DNA of 64,000 nt from Sediminicoccus sp. KRV36 (GCF_023243115.1 NZ_CP085081.1:1054001-1118000), one strand, 5' to 3'. Positions 54,124 through 63,426 are shown, counted from the first letter of the stretch. Translations and numbers: made by a program. The notes: a model not told the origin generated them from the sequence alone.

Positions 54124-55719
54124 TCACGCCGCCCGCTTGATGAAATCGGCGCAGCGTTCGCCGATCATGATGCAGCCGGCATTGGTGTTGCCGCTCACCA
54201 CCGTCGGCATGATGCTGGCATCGGCCACGCGCAGCCCGCCCACGCCGTTGACGCGCAGCTGCGTATCCACCACGGCGTTCATATCCTCACCCATGCGGCA
54301 GGTGCCCGTCGGGTGATAGATCGTGCCGCTGTTCCGGCGCACGAATTCCAGCAAGGCCGCGTCATCCCGCGCGGCCCCTGGCGGCGGGGCGTAGGCGGCT
54401 TCGATGAAGCGGCCCAGCGCCTTTGTCCCGGCCAGGCGATGCGCGAGCTTCACCCCCTCCACCATGCATTGCTTGTCCGTCTCGCTGGTCAGGTAGCGGG
54501 CATGGATATGCGGCTTGGCCATGGCGTCGGGGTTGGCGAGCTTGATCTCGCCCCGGCTCTCGGGCCGCAGCTGGCAGACGCTGACGGTGAAGCCCGGGAA
54601 TTTGTGCAGCCCTTCCTTCACGCTATCCGCACTCCAGGGGATGAAGTGGAACTGCACATCGGGTGTCGCACTTTGCGGCAGCACGCGGGCGAAAAGCCCC
54701 GAGGTGCCGGCCGCGAAGCTGAGCGGCCCGCCGCGCGTCAGCGCGAATTCGATGCCCATCCTTGCCATGCCGAGCCAGGAACCCACACGCTCATTCACCG
54801 TCACATTCTGGTTGGCGCGATACATCAGCCGCGCCTGGAGATGATCCTGCAAATTCTGCCCGACCTGCGGGATATCCCGCTGCACGGCGATGCCCATCTC
54901 GATCAGATGCTGCGCCGGCCCGAGGCCCGAGAGCATCATGAGCTGCGGCGAATTGATGGCGCCCGCACTCAGCACCACCTCCCGCGTCACCTTCAGCGTG
55001 CGTTCCTCGGCGCCCACGCGATACACAAGGCCGGTCACGCGGCCTTCCTCGATGATGAGGCGCTGCACCTGCGCATCGGTGATGACGCGCAGATTGGGGC
55101 GCTTCAGATGCGGCTTGAGATAGGCGGTGGCGGCCGAGCAGCGGAAGCCGTTGCGCACCGTCACCTGGTACCAGCCCGCCCCTTCCTGATCGGCGCCGTT
55201 GAAATCATCATTGCGCGGGAAGCCGAGTTCGAGTGCGGCATCAATGAAGGCTTGCGGCAGCACGCCCTTGTCGCGCAGGTCGCTCGTCGTCAGCGGGCCA
55301 TCGCCGCCATGCAGCTCACTCGCGCCGCGCTCCTGGCGCTGGGAGCGCTTGAAATAGGCCAGGCAGTCATCGAAGCCCCAGCCGGTGCAGCCCAGCTGCC
55401 GCCAATGATCGTAATCCGCCGCCTGGCCCCGAATGTAGATCAGGCCGTTGATCGCGGACGACCCGCCCAGCACGCGCCCGCGCGGCCAGGGCACGGAGCG
55501 GCCATGCAATTCGGGCTCGGCCTCCGTTTGGTAGTTCCAGCTCAGCGTCGGGTGATACATCGTCTTGGCATAGCCGATGGGCACGTGCAGCCAGGGGTTG
55601 ATGTCGCGGGCACCCGCTTCCAGCACCGTCACGCGGATGCGCGGATCCTCGCTGAGGCGCCCGGCCAGGGCGCTGCCGGCCGAGCCACTGCCCACCACCA
55701 CCACATCGGTCTCATCCAT
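54124..55719 (-). CDS. GMC family oxidoreductase (choline/alcohol dehydrogenase-like)
   Basis: A 531-residue flavoprotein. The N-terminal VVVGSGSAGSALAGRLSEDP (6-25) is the FAD motif; VPWPRGRVLGGSSAINGLIYIRG is GMC signature 1 and GAINSPQLMMLSGLGP signature 2; the C-terminal IYHPTGTCRMG carries the catalytic His. It oxidises an alcohol to an aldehyde or ketone, feeding electrons to a quinone or O2. It is divergent from the GlcD-type gene; the two may act on related hydroxy compounds. Confidence 0.87.
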   Translation of the reverse strand: MDETDVVVVGSGSAGSALAGRLSEDPRIRVTVLEAGARDINPWLHVPIGYAKTMYHPTLSWNYQTEAEPELHGRSVPWPRGRVLGGSSAINGLIYIRGQAADYDHWRQLGCTGWGFDDCLAYFKRSQRQERGASELHGGDGPLTTSDLRDKGVLPQAFIDAALELGFPRNDDFNGADQEGAGWYQVTVRNGFRCSAATAYLKPHLKRPNLRVITDAQVQRLIIEEGRVTGLVYRVGAEERTLKVTREVVLSAGAINSPQLMMLSGLGPAQHLIEMGIAVQRDIPQVGQNLQDHLQARLMYRANQNVTVNERVGSWLGMARMGIEFALTRGGPLSFAAGTSGLFARVLPQSATPDVQFHFIPWSADSVKEGLHKFPGFTVSVCQLRPESRGEIKLANPDAMAKPHIHARYLTSETDKQCMVEGVKLAHRLAGTKALGRFIEAAYAPPPGAARDDAALLEFVRRNSGTIYHPTGTCRMGEDMNAVVDTQLRVNGVGGLRVADASIMPTVVSGNTNAGCIMIGERCADFIKRAA

Positions 55720-55858
55720 GGCGCGTCCCTCCTGATTTGCCGGCGATGGTCCATGCGGCGGGGGATGCGGTCAACAGGGCCAGGATCAGCAGGGGTGCGG
55801 CCGGCTGCTTGACGTGGAGCACCTTGACGTGGGGCGGCTGCGGGTTTGCCATGGCGGT

Positions 55859-57271
55859 ATGTCCCCTCTCGATACGCTCACCCAAGCCCTCGGCCCCGCC
55901 GCCTGCCTGCGCGGCGAGGCGGATATGGCGCCCTATGCGGTGGATTGGCGCGGCATTTATCACGGCCAGCCCGTGGCCGTGCTGCGCCCCGCGGAGACCG
56001 CCCAGGTCAGTGCCGCGCTCCGGCTTTGCGCCGAATTGAACCTGGCCGTGGTGCCGGCCGGCGGGCGCACCTCCCTCGCCGGGGCCGCCGTGCCCATGGC
56101 GCAGGGGCCGGCCAGCGTGGTGCTCAGCCTGGAGCGGATGAACCGCCTGCGCGCCGTGGATGCGCTGGACAATTCCCTCACCGCCGAGGCCGGCTGCACG
56201 ATCGAGGCGGTGCAGAACGCCGCGACCGAGGCCCATCGCTTCTTCCCGCTGCATTTCGGCGCCCAGGGCTCGGCCATGGTCGGCGGCGCGCTCTCCACCA
56301 ATGCGGGCGGCATCCGCACGCTGCGCTACGGCAATGCGCGGGACCTCGTGCTGGGGCTGGAGGTGGTGCTGCCCGATGGCCGGGTGCTGGATGATCTGCG
56401 CCGCGTGCGCAAGGATAATTCCGGCTATGCGCTGCGGCACTTGTTCATCGGCGCCGAGGGCACGCTGGGCATCATCACCGCCGCCACCCTCAAGCTGTTC
56501 CCCATGCTGGCCAAGCGCGAGACGGCGCTGGTCGCGGTGCGCTCCCCGGCCGAGGCGCTGCTGCTGCTGGCACGCTGCCAGGAAAGCGGCGCCGAACTCG
56601 TCGCCTTCGAACTCATCCGCAAGATCTGCATCGAGATCACGCTGAAGCACGGCACCAATATCCGCCAGCCGATGGAGCTTTCCACCGACTGGTACTGCCT
56701 GATCGAAGCCGCCAGCACCCACGCCGCCATCCCCGTGCGCGAGGCGCTGGAATCCGCCCTGATGGAAGGCATCGAGGCCGGCGAGGCGGAGGATGTGGTG
56801 CTGTGCGAGAGCGAGGCGCAACGCCAGAACCTGTGGAACATCCGCGAGACCTTCCCGACCTGTTCGCGCATGGAAGGCCCGGGCCTGGCCACCGATACCT
56901 CGGTCCCCGTCTCGCGCATTCCGGATTTCCTGGATCGCGCCCAGGCGCTGATCCAGGCGAATTGGCCGGAAGGGAAGATGGTGGCACTCGGGCATATGGG
57001 GGATGGCAATATCCATCTCTCGCTGCAGGCGCCGGCCGGGATGGGCCATCCCGAATGGCAGGCCCGCGCGCCGGAATTCGAGGGCCTGATCGGCGAGATC
57101 GCGGTGGAACTGGGCGGCAGCTTCTCGGCCGAGCATGGCATCGGGCAATCCAAGCGCGCCGCCATGGCCAAGCTGAAATCCCCCGTGGCGCTGGATCTGA
57201 TGCGCGCCATCAAGGCGACGCTGGACCCCGCGGGGCGGATGAATCCGGGCAAGGTTCTGCCGCCAGCTTGA
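55859..57271 (+). CDS. FAD-linked D-2-hydroxyacid dehydrogenase (GlcD/D2HGDH-like)
   Basis: A 470-residue FAD enzyme of the VAO fold. VVPAGGRTSLAGAAVP and GSAMVGGALSTNAGGIRTLRYGNARD are the FAD pyrophosphate loops; LGHMGDGNIHLSL and FSAEHGIGQSKR near the C-terminus carry the metal/catalytic His and Glu. It oxidises a D-2-hydroxy acid (D-lactate, glycolate, D-2-hydroxyglutarate) to the keto acid. GlcE/GlcF subunits are absent, so a stand-alone D2HGDH-type enzyme is likely. ATG 55859 begins the conserved region. Confidence 0.83.
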   Translation: MSPLDTLTQALGPAACLRGEADMAPYAVDWRGIYHGQPVAVLRPAETAQVSAALRLCAELNLAVVPAGGRTSLAGAAVPMAQGPASVVLSLERMNRLRAVDALDNSLTAEAGCTIEAVQNAATEAHRFFPLHFGAQGSAMVGGALSTNAGGIRTLRYGNARDLVLGLEVVLPDGRVLDDLRRVRKDNSGYALRHLFIGAEGTLGIITAATLKLFPMLAKRETALVAVRSPAEALLLLARCQESGAELVAFELIRKICIEITLKHGTNIRQPMELSTDWYCLIEAASTHAAIPVREALESALMEGIEAGEAEDVVLCESEAQRQNLWNIRETFPTCSRMEGPGLATDTSVPVSRIPDFLDRAQALIQANWPEGKMVALGHMGDGNIHLSLQAPAGMGHPEWQARAPEFEGLIGEIAVELGGSFSAEHGIGQSKRAAMAKLKSPVALDLMRAIKATLDPAGRMNPGKVLPPA

Positions 57272-57305
57272 AGTGCCACCCGCGCCCGCCTAAACACGCA
57301 GCCGA

Positions 57306-57379
<74 letters not shown>

Positions 57380-57496
57380 AATGCCGCAGCGCGAAGCCGT
57401 TGGTCGGGCGCCGGGTGGTTGCAGGGTCTCCGGCGGTCAGGCCGCAGGTTTTCCCACGGTGTTTGCCCGGCGTTCCAGCTCGGGGTGGGCGATGCG

Positions 57497-58417
57497 CTAC
57501 CGCTCACTCTCCGCCGTCCGGGCCGCATATTCCGCCCAGGCCGCATGCCGCCCGCCCAGGCTGCGCCAATCCCCCGAGGGGATCAGCGGAACATGCCGCG
57601 CGTCATCCATCACATAGGCATAGGCCGGCCGCGGCCCGGCCGCGGTCCGCACCGTCAGCACGCTGCGCCGGTACATGCCCCCGGGCGCGCCGCCGGGCGC
57701 GCTGCCCTCCAGCGCATCCATCGCGGCCAGGCGCTCCAGCGGCAAGGCCACCACCTCGCCCCGGACTTCGCCCTCTCCGAGCGAGAGCGCGGGATAGGGG
57801 CCGCAATCATGCAGCCGCGCCCGGACGACGCCGGGGTCGCGTGGCAGCCCCTCCAGGTGATGCGCATTCGCCTCGCCTGCCATCAGCGTGCCGTAGACGA
57901 AGAGGTGCCCGATGGTGAGCGGCGCCGGCGCATCGCGCGCCGCGGCCTCCATCATGCCATGGCCGATGCCATGCGCCGCCTGGCCGCGGCGCACCACGGC
58001 CAGGTAGTCGGCATGCGGGGCCTGGAAGCCCTCGCTGGGCGCCACATAGGTCATCACCGGGATGGCGGTGCCATCGGCCAGCACCGCATGGCGCTGCACG
58101 CGCTGGTATTCCTCCGGCGCGCCTTCCTTGCGGTCCAGCGCCTGCAGCGCGATGGCATTGGCGCGGAACACCATGCCCTCCGCCGCCTGGCCCGGCCGCG
58201 CCCGCAGGTTCAGCGCGCCGCCCTTGCGGCTGCCGGCGTAGTGATCAAACACCAGTTCGCAGTCCAGCAGCAGCGCCTTGGCCACCGGCGCCAGCTCGGC
58301 CCCGGTGAAGCCGCAACGCGCGCAGAAGCCGGCCCAGTCCAGCGCATCGAGGTTGGAGCCATAGCCGAAATACAGCGTCATCCCAGGGGTCATCCCAGGG
58401 GTCATCCCAGGGGTCAT
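57497..58417 (-). CDS. Double-domain gamma-glutamylcyclotransferase-like protein
   Basis: A 306-residue protein with two related domains. The first (about 13-150) opens with LYFGYGSNLDAL, the second (about 175-300) with HLFVYGTLMAGEANAHHLEGL; both are AIG2/GGCT-type openings (YGSN and YGTL loops). Such enzymes cyclise gamma-glutamyl groups to 5-oxoproline or act on related amides. The gene starts in a 12-bp repeat giving MTPGMTPGMTPGMT; ATG 58417 overlaps the PPK2 stop by four bases, with three further ATGs (58405, 58393, 58381) in the repeat. It is the last gene of an operon with PPK2 and an MFS gene. Confidence 0.75.
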   Translation of the reverse strand: MTPGMTPGMTPGMTLYFGYGSNLDALDWAGFCARCGFTGAELAPVAKALLLDCELVFDHYAGSRKGGALNLRARPGQAAEGMVFRANAIALQALDRKEGAPEEYQRVQRHAVLADGTAIPVMTYVAPSEGFQAPHADYLAVVRRGQAAHGIGHGMMEAAARDAPAPLTIGHLFVYGTLMAGEANAHHLEGLPRDPGVVRARLHDCGPYPALSLGEGEVRGEVVALPLERLAAMDALEGSAPGGAPGGMYRRSVLTVRTAAGPRPAYAYVMDDARHVPLIPSGDWRSLGGRHAAWAEYAARTAESER

Positions 58418-58424
58418 CCCAGGG
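58377..58424. repeat. Four perfect 12-bp tandem repeats at a gene start
   Basis: GTCATCCCAGGG is repeated four times without change. On the minus strand each unit gives Met-Thr-Pro-Gly, so each holds a possible start codon of the cyclotransferase-like gene. The last unit also contains the PPK2 stop. Confidence 0.9.
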
Positions 58425-59307
58425 CCGCCCGCGCTTCGGCCAGGGCGGCGCGCTGGGCTTCCGTCACCACGGGGTAATGCAGCTTGAGGGCCTTGAGGGC
58501 CCGGTTGATGGCGGCCACGACGATGAGGCGCGTGAACCACTTGTTGTCCGCCGGGACCACATACCAGGGGCAATCCTCGGTGGCGGTGGCGCGGATCGCC
58601 TTCTCATAGGCGTCCATGTAGCTGTCCCAGTGGCGGCGCTCGGCCACGTCGGCCGGGCTGAATTTCCAGTTCTTCTCGGGCTCGTCCAGCCGGGCGAGGA
58701 AGCGCCGCTTCTGCTCGGCCTGGGAGACGTTGAGGAAGAATTTCAGCACCACGACGCCCTGCCGCGCGAGGTAGCGTTCAAACCCCGCGATATCCTCCAG
58801 CCGCTCATTCCAGATATCCTTGGTCACGCGCGCATCGGGCAGTTTCTGGCCGGCCAGCACGCGCGGATGCACGCGCGCCACCAGCACCTCCTCGTACCAG
58901 CTGCGATTATGGATGCCGATCTGCCCGCGCGTCGGCAGTGCCGTCACATGGCGCCAGAGGAAATCGTGATCGAGCTCGACCGGCCCTGGCTGCTTGAAGC
59001 TCACCACGTGGCAGCCCTGCGGGTTCAGGCCGGAAAACACGTGCTTGATGGTGCCGTCCTTGCCCGCCGCATCCATCGCCTGGAACAGGCAGAGCACCGA
59101 CCAGCGATCCTGCGCATAGAGCTTGTCCTGCTCCGCGCTCAGCCGGTCCACGCCGAATTGCAGCAGGGCCGAGGCCTCCTCCTTGGAAAGCTTGAGGCCG
59201 GACGTATCCGCGGGCTCCTGCTTGGCGAGGCGAAAGCCGCGCGGCCCCTCGACGCGATAGCGGGCGAGCTTCTTCTCGACTTCGAGATCCAGCGCCGGGA
59301 TGTTCAT
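58414..59307 (-). CDS. ppk2: Polyphosphate kinase 2 (PPK2 family)
   Basis: A 297-residue single-domain PPK2. LFQAMDAAGKDGTIKHVFSGLNPQG holds the Walker A loop, IGIHNRSWYEEVLVARVHP the Walker B/substrate segment, and FLNVSQAEQKRRFLAR the lid. It moves phosphate between polyphosphate and nucleoside di- or monophosphates. ATG 59307 overlaps the MFS stop by four bases (ATGA), and its own stop overlaps the next gene by four bases, so three genes are coupled. Confidence 0.87.
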   Translation of the reverse strand: MNIPALDLEVEKKLARYRVEGPRGFRLAKQEPADTSGLKLSKEEASALLQFGVDRLSAEQDKLYAQDRWSVLCLFQAMDAAGKDGTIKHVFSGLNPQGCHVVSFKQPGPVELDHDFLWRHVTALPTRGQIGIHNRSWYEEVLVARVHPRVLAGQKLPDARVTKDIWNERLEDIAGFERYLARQGVVVLKFFLNVSQAEQKRRFLARLDEPEKNWKFSPADVAERRHWDSYMDAYEKAIRATATEDCPWYVVPADNKWFTRLIVVAAINRALKALKLHYPVVTEAQRAALAEARAALG

Positions 59308-60542
59308 GGGGTGGGTCCTTTCAGAACCGAATGCAGCCGCCACGCCCAGAGGATGGTGATGGCCTGCAAGGCGAGCGTGCCGCCCATCGCCCAGAAATAC
59401 CCGGCACTGTCCCAGCCGCCCGACGGCGTGCGGGGCCAAAGGTCGATGATCGCGCCGATCACATATTGCAGGATGAACACCATGACGAGCATGGAGCCAT
59501 TGATCGCGGTGGCCACCCGCCCGGCATATTCGGGCGCGAAGCGCTGGCCGACGGCGGTATAGCCCATCGGCCCGGCCGAGCCCGAGAAGGCGAAGGTGAA
59601 CCAGATGAGGCACAGCGCCCAAAGGCTCATCGGCGGGCTGATGATCAGCACCGCCTGAAGGGTAAGCTGCACGCCCATGGCGATGCAGGGCACCAGCATG
59701 GGCGAATGCCCGCGCGCCTGGAAGAAACTCGCCGCCTGGCCATTGCCGAGGCTGCCGCCCGCCATCCCGCAGGCATAGGCGAAGAGCACCACGGCCCGCG
59801 CCGCCGCATCCAGCCCCGCGACATCGCGCAGCCACGGCCCGGCCCAGAGCCCCTGATAGACGAAGTTCAGGCCGGAAAGGATGATGATCGCCGGCACGAA
59901 GCGCAGGAAATACGGGTGGGTGAAGATCGGCCCGAAGGCCTTCACCTCGGAGATCAGCCCGCGCGTCTTCGGCCGCACATGGCCCGGCGGCGCATCCGCG
60001 ACCGAGAGCCAGATCCAGATGGCGATGGCGAAGGACATCAGCGCCAGCACGGCGAAGCCGCCGCGCCAGCCGACCAGCGGCAGCAGCGCCTGCAAGGGAA
60101 GTGTCGCCATCATGCCGCCCAGGCCGCCGATGAAGACGCCGCCGCCCGTCATCGCCGCGACGCGCGCGCGCGGAAACCATTGCGTATTGGCCTTGAGCAT
60201 CGCCATCAGCCCGGCCGAGATGCCGATGCCGGTGAGGAAGCGGCCGAAGCCCAGCATCAGCACACCATCCGCCAGCGCGCAGAGCAGGAAGGCCCCGCCC
60301 GACAAGGTGGCCAGCGCCGTCTGCACGCGCCGCGCGCCATAGCGGTCCAGTGCCACACCCACCGGCAATTGCGCGCCGGCATAAGCGACGAAGAGCACGG
60401 CCGCCAGCAGACCGAGATCCGAGGCGGAGAGCGAGAATTCCAGCGCCAGCAGCGGGCCGATGACCGCCAGCATCGCCCGGCTCGCCTGGTTCAGCACATT
60501 GACGAAGGCGAGCGGCAGGGTGACGCGCAGAAAAATGGGCAA
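59304..60542 (-). CDS. MFS transporter
   Basis: A 412-residue protein with about twelve hydrophobic helices. VGVALDRYGARRVQTALATLSG is the classic MFS loop 2-3 motif; FLTGIGISAGLMAMLKANTQWFPRARVAAMTG follows helix 4. The substrate is unknown. It heads the coupled unit MFS-ppk2-cyclotransferase. The MFS protein at 62199-63395 has the same fold (QIPVGVLLDRIGPRR) and a similar opening, so the two may be related. Confidence 0.83.
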   Translation of the reverse strand: MPIFLRVTLPLAFVNVLNQASRAMLAVIGPLLALEFSLSASDLGLLAAVLFVAYAGAQLPVGVALDRYGARRVQTALATLSGGAFLLCALADGVLMLGFGRFLTGIGISAGLMAMLKANTQWFPRARVAAMTGGGVFIGGLGGMMATLPLQALLPLVGWRGGFAVLALMSFAIAIWIWLSVADAPPGHVRPKTRGLISEVKAFGPIFTHPYFLRFVPAIIILSGLNFVYQGLWAGPWLRDVAGLDAAARAVVLFAYACGMAGGSLGNGQAASFFQARGHSPMLVPCIAMGVQLTLQAVLIISPPMSLWALCLIWFTFAFSGSAGPMGYTAVGQRFAPEYAGRVATAINGSMLVMVFILQYVIGAIIDLWPRTPSGGWDSAGYFWAMGGTLALQAITILWAWRLHSVLKGPTP

Positions 60543-60543
60543 C

Positions 60544-61413
60544 TCAGTTCATCCTGATGCGAAAGCTGACCGGGCAATGGTCGGAAAGGCGGTCCCGCAT
60601 GGCAGGCTCGCGCTCGGCATAGACCATGACGCGCAGGCTGTTCGGCACCGCCCAGCGCTGCGCCGCCCCGCCGAGGAAGATATGGCTGATGAAGGGGCGC
60701 CCACCCCGCGCATCGGCCCAGCAGGGGTTGGAGACGCCCTCATTCACCCGCGTCAGCGGCGCTGCGCGGGTGAGTTGCGCCAGCATGTCATCCCGCGCAT
60801 CGCCGATGCGGCGGTTGAAATCGCCGAGGATGGCGAAGGCGGCGTTCTCCGCCCGCCGCGCCGCGATCCAGCCGGCGAGGATTTCGGATTGGCGGCCGAG
60901 ATTCTCGCATTCGCGGCCACGTCCGGCCTCCATCGGCCCTTCGCGGCAGCCGGCATTCAGATGCACGGAGAGCAGGCGCAGCATGCGCCCCTCGCTCTCC
61001 ACCGTGATGTCGGTACCACGCCGCAGCGAGAAGCGGGCATTCGGCGCCAGGTCCAGCTCCGCCAGGTCGGCGTTGCGGATGGCGCGCAGGCTCCGCTTCA
61101 CGGCGAAGCCGGTGCGCTGGATGTCGCGCTCATCGGGGAAGAAGAAGGCATAGTCACGCGGGTTGAAGATGCGCGCCGCCGCCTCCGGCCCATCCACCTC
61201 CTGCAGGGCCACCACATCGGCATCCAGCCGCCGCGCGTAATCGGCGAGCAGGGTGAAATCCCCTGGCTGGCGGGGCGTCAGGTTGCGCGGAAGATCGGGG
61301 TCATGCGCCGGGCGCAACGTCAGCCAGGCGATGTTCCAGCTGGCGATCTTGAGCTCCGCCGCCTGGGTCGGCAGCGCAAGGAGAAGGGCGGCGAACAGGA
61401 GGACGAGGCGCAT
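60544..61413 (-). CDS. Exported endonuclease/exonuclease/phosphatase-family protein
   Basis: A 289-residue protein with a signal sequence (MRLVLLFAALLLALPTQA). The fold's motifs are visible: KIASWNIAWL (Asn), VVALQEVDG (Glu metal ligand), LSVHLNAGC, AILGDFNRR (Asp/Asn pair) and LSDHCPVSF (catalytic Asp-His). Members cut phosphodiester bonds of DNA, lipids or sugars; export suggests action in the periplasm or outside. It is one base upstream of the MFS gene on the same strand and divergent from the ArsR-type regulator. Confidence 0.8.
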   Translation of the reverse strand: MRLVLLFAALLLALPTQAAELKIASWNIAWLTLRPAHDPDLPRNLTPRQPGDFTLLADYARRLDADVVALQEVDGPEAAARIFNPRDYAFFFPDERDIQRTGFAVKRSLRAIRNADLAELDLAPNARFSLRRGTDITVESEGRMLRLLSVHLNAGCREGPMEAGRGRECENLGRQSEILAGWIAARRAENAAFAILGDFNRRIGDARDDMLAQLTRAAPLTRVNEGVSNPCWADARGGRPFISHIFLGGAAQRWAVPNSLRVMVYAEREPAMRDRLSDHCPVSFRIRMN

Positions 61414-61464
61414 GCCCCCATCTTGCCGCGAAACCCCCGCCGATGCGAGGCGAGGGCGGCCGAG

Positions 61465-61484
61465 GTTTCGGCGGGTTCCGAAAC
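61465..61484. promoter_or_regulatory. Dyad operator candidate
   Basis: A perfect dyad with 7-bp arms: GTTTCGG at 61465-61471, CCGAAAC at 61478-61484, six bases apart. It lies in the 102-base divergent gap, 31 bases before the ArsR-type ATG, and is a natural site for autoregulation. Confidence 0.5.
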
Positions 61485-61515
61485 ATGGCCGGGCGTGGTC
61501 CTGTAGCGTCCCGTC

Positions 61516-62202
61516 ATGCCCAACCTCGCCAGCATCGCCGCCTTGATCGGCGACCCATCCCGTGCCGCCATGCTCCAGGCCCTGCTTCCGGGCGAGGCGC
61601 TGACGGCAGGGGAACTCGCGCGCATCGCCGGCATCGGGGCCGCGGCCGCCAGCGCGCAGCTCAAGGCCCTGGCGGAGGCCGGGCTGATCACCGTGCATGC
61701 CCAGGGCCGCCACCGCTATCACCGCCTGGCGGGCGAGGAGATCGCCGGCGCGCTGGAGACGCTGATCGCGCTGCCGCAGACCAGCCCCCGCAAATCCTGG
61801 CCGCATGGCGAGGCCTTCCGGCAAGGGCGCCTGTGCTGGCACCATCTGGCCGGAAGGCTGGGCGTGGCGCTGCATCACCGTCTGACCCAGGATCGCTGGC
61901 TTGAAGCCGCACCGGGCGGCTGGGCACTCACCCCGCATGGCGAGGCGCGCTGCACGGCGCTGGGCGTGGATCTGCCCGCCGCCCGCCGGGCGCCCCGCTT
62001 CGCCTGTGACTGCATGGACTGGTCCGAGCGGCGGCCGCATCTCTCGGGCGGGCTGGGGCGTGAGGTGACGGGGATGATGCTCCGCCGCCTCTGGCTCACA
62101 CGGATCGAGCCCCACGCGACCGACACGCTGCAACGCCGCCGCCTCGCCTGCACGCCCGAAGGGGCGCGGGCACTCTCGGCCGAATTCGGCGTGGCCTTGT
62201 GA
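61516..62202 (+). CDS. ArsR-type winged-helix transcriptional regulator
   Basis: A 228-residue regulator. The N-terminal winged helix (about 5-85: IAALIGDPSRAAMLQALL, LTAGELARIAGIGAAAASAQLKALAEAGLITVHAQGRHRYHRL) is ArsR-like. The longer C-terminal part (FRQGRLCWHHLAGRLGVALHHRL, and CDCMDW near residue 166) has His and Cys residues that might sense a metal or redox signal. ArsR proteins usually have about 110 residues; this two-part type is known in Proteobacteria. Its stop overlaps the MFS gene start (GTGA), so it probably controls that exporter and itself via the dyad at 61465. Confidence 0.8.
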   Translation: MPNLASIAALIGDPSRAAMLQALLPGEALTAGELARIAGIGAAAASAQLKALAEAGLITVHAQGRHRYHRLAGEEIAGALETLIALPQTSPRKSWPHGEAFRQGRLCWHHLAGRLGVALHHRLTQDRWLEAAPGGWALTPHGEARCTALGVDLPAARRAPRFACDCMDWSERRPHLSGGLGREVTGMMLRRLWLTRIEPHATDTLQRRRLACTPEGARALSAEFGVAL

Positions 62203-63395
62203 GCCCGGCGACGCGCGTCGGCGTGGCCCTGGCCGCGATGACCGGCGCCTCGCAATTCCATCGCGCGGCGATCGGCGTCGTCGCACCCGAATTGGCGCTG
62301 GACCTCGATCTCGGGCCGGCCGCGCTGGGGGCGGCCAATACCGCGTTTTTCGGCGCGCTGATGGTCGCGCAAATTCCGGTGGGCGTGCTGCTGGACCGCA
62401 TCGGCCCGCGCCGCCTCGTGCTGGCGCTGACCGGCCTCGCCGTGCTCGGCGCCCTGGCCCAGGCCCTGGCGCAGGATGGCGCGCAATTCCTGGCGGCGCG
62501 CTTCCTGCTGGGCCTGGGCTGCGGGGCGAGCTTCATGTCCGCCGTCTTCCTCACTGGCCGCTGGCACAAGGGCCCCGGCCTGACCCGCGCGCTGAGCTCC
62601 ATCTTCGCCTGGAGCAATGCGGGCATCCTGGCCGCCGGCGCGCCGCTGGCGGTCATGGCCGGCTGGCTCGGCTGGCGCGGCGCCTTCCTGCTCTCGGCCG
62701 GGCTCATGGTGTTGATCGGCCTGCTCTGGGCGCGTTTCGCGGCGGATGATCCACCCGGCGCCCCGCCCCGGATTCCGCCGCGCGAATCGCTGGGCCAGGT
62801 GCTGGCCGGGCAGCTTACCGTCTGGCGGACGCCGGGCCTGCCGCGCATCCTCTCGCTGCATACCTTCGCCTATGCCGCGATGGCGACGCTGCTGGCGCTC
62901 TGGGCCGGGCCTTATCTGTTCGAGGTGCATGGCCTTGATGCCGCCGCGCGCGGGGGCGTGATCCTCGCCATGGGGCTGGCCGTTCCGGCCGGGCAGATGG
63001 CCGTGCCCCCGCTGGAGCGGCTGCTGGGGCGGGAGGCGGCGGTGCTGGCCTCGGCCGCGACGGTGGTGGCCACGCTGCTGCTGCTGGCGCTCTGGCCCGG
63101 CCTGCCGCTGCCAGTGGCCATCGCGCTGCTGATGCTGTGCTGCTTCTTCTCGGCCTATTCCATCCTGCTGGTCACGCAGGGCCGCGCGCTGTTTCCCGAG
63201 GCGATGGTCGGGCGGGGTGTCACCACGGTGAACCTCGCGCAGGTGCTGGGCTCGGCCCTGCTGCCGGCGCTGGTGGGCTGGGCGGTGGGCCAGGTGGGCG
63301 CGGGCGAGGCCGGCTTTCGCGCCGGCTTCGCGCTGATGGCGCTCTGCCTCATGGCCGGCATGGCCGGCTACCGCTTCCTGCCACGCCCGCGTTAG
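62199..63395 (+). CDS. MFS transporter, coupled to the ArsR-type regulator
   Basis: A 398-residue protein with about twelve helices. QIPVGVLLDRIGPRRLVLALTG is the loop 2-3 motif; RFLLGLGCGASFMSAVFLTGRWHKG follows helix 4. The start is GTG at 62199, overlapping the regulator stop by four bases. Coupling to an ArsR-type gene suggests export or uptake of the ligand sensed by that regulator. Substrate unknown. Confidence 0.82.
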   Translation: MSPATRVGVALAAMTGASQFHRAAIGVVAPELALDLDLGPAALGAANTAFFGALMVAQIPVGVLLDRIGPRRLVLALTGLAVLGALAQALAQDGAQFLAARFLLGLGCGASFMSAVFLTGRWHKGPGLTRALSSIFAWSNAGILAAGAPLAVMAGWLGWRGAFLLSAGLMVLIGLLWARFAADDPPGAPPRIPPRESLGQVLAGQLTVWRTPGLPRILSLHTFAYAAMATLLALWAGPYLFEVHGLDAAARGGVILAMGLAVPAGQMAVPPLERLLGREAAVLASAATVVATLLLLALWPGLPLPVAIALLMLCCFFSAYSILLVTQGRALFPEAMVGRGVTTVNLAQVLGSALLPALVGWAVGQVGAGEAGFRAGFALMALCLMAGMAGYRFLPRPR

Positions 63396-63426
63396 GCTGG
63401 CCCACCGTGATCAGGAGCCCCGCGCC

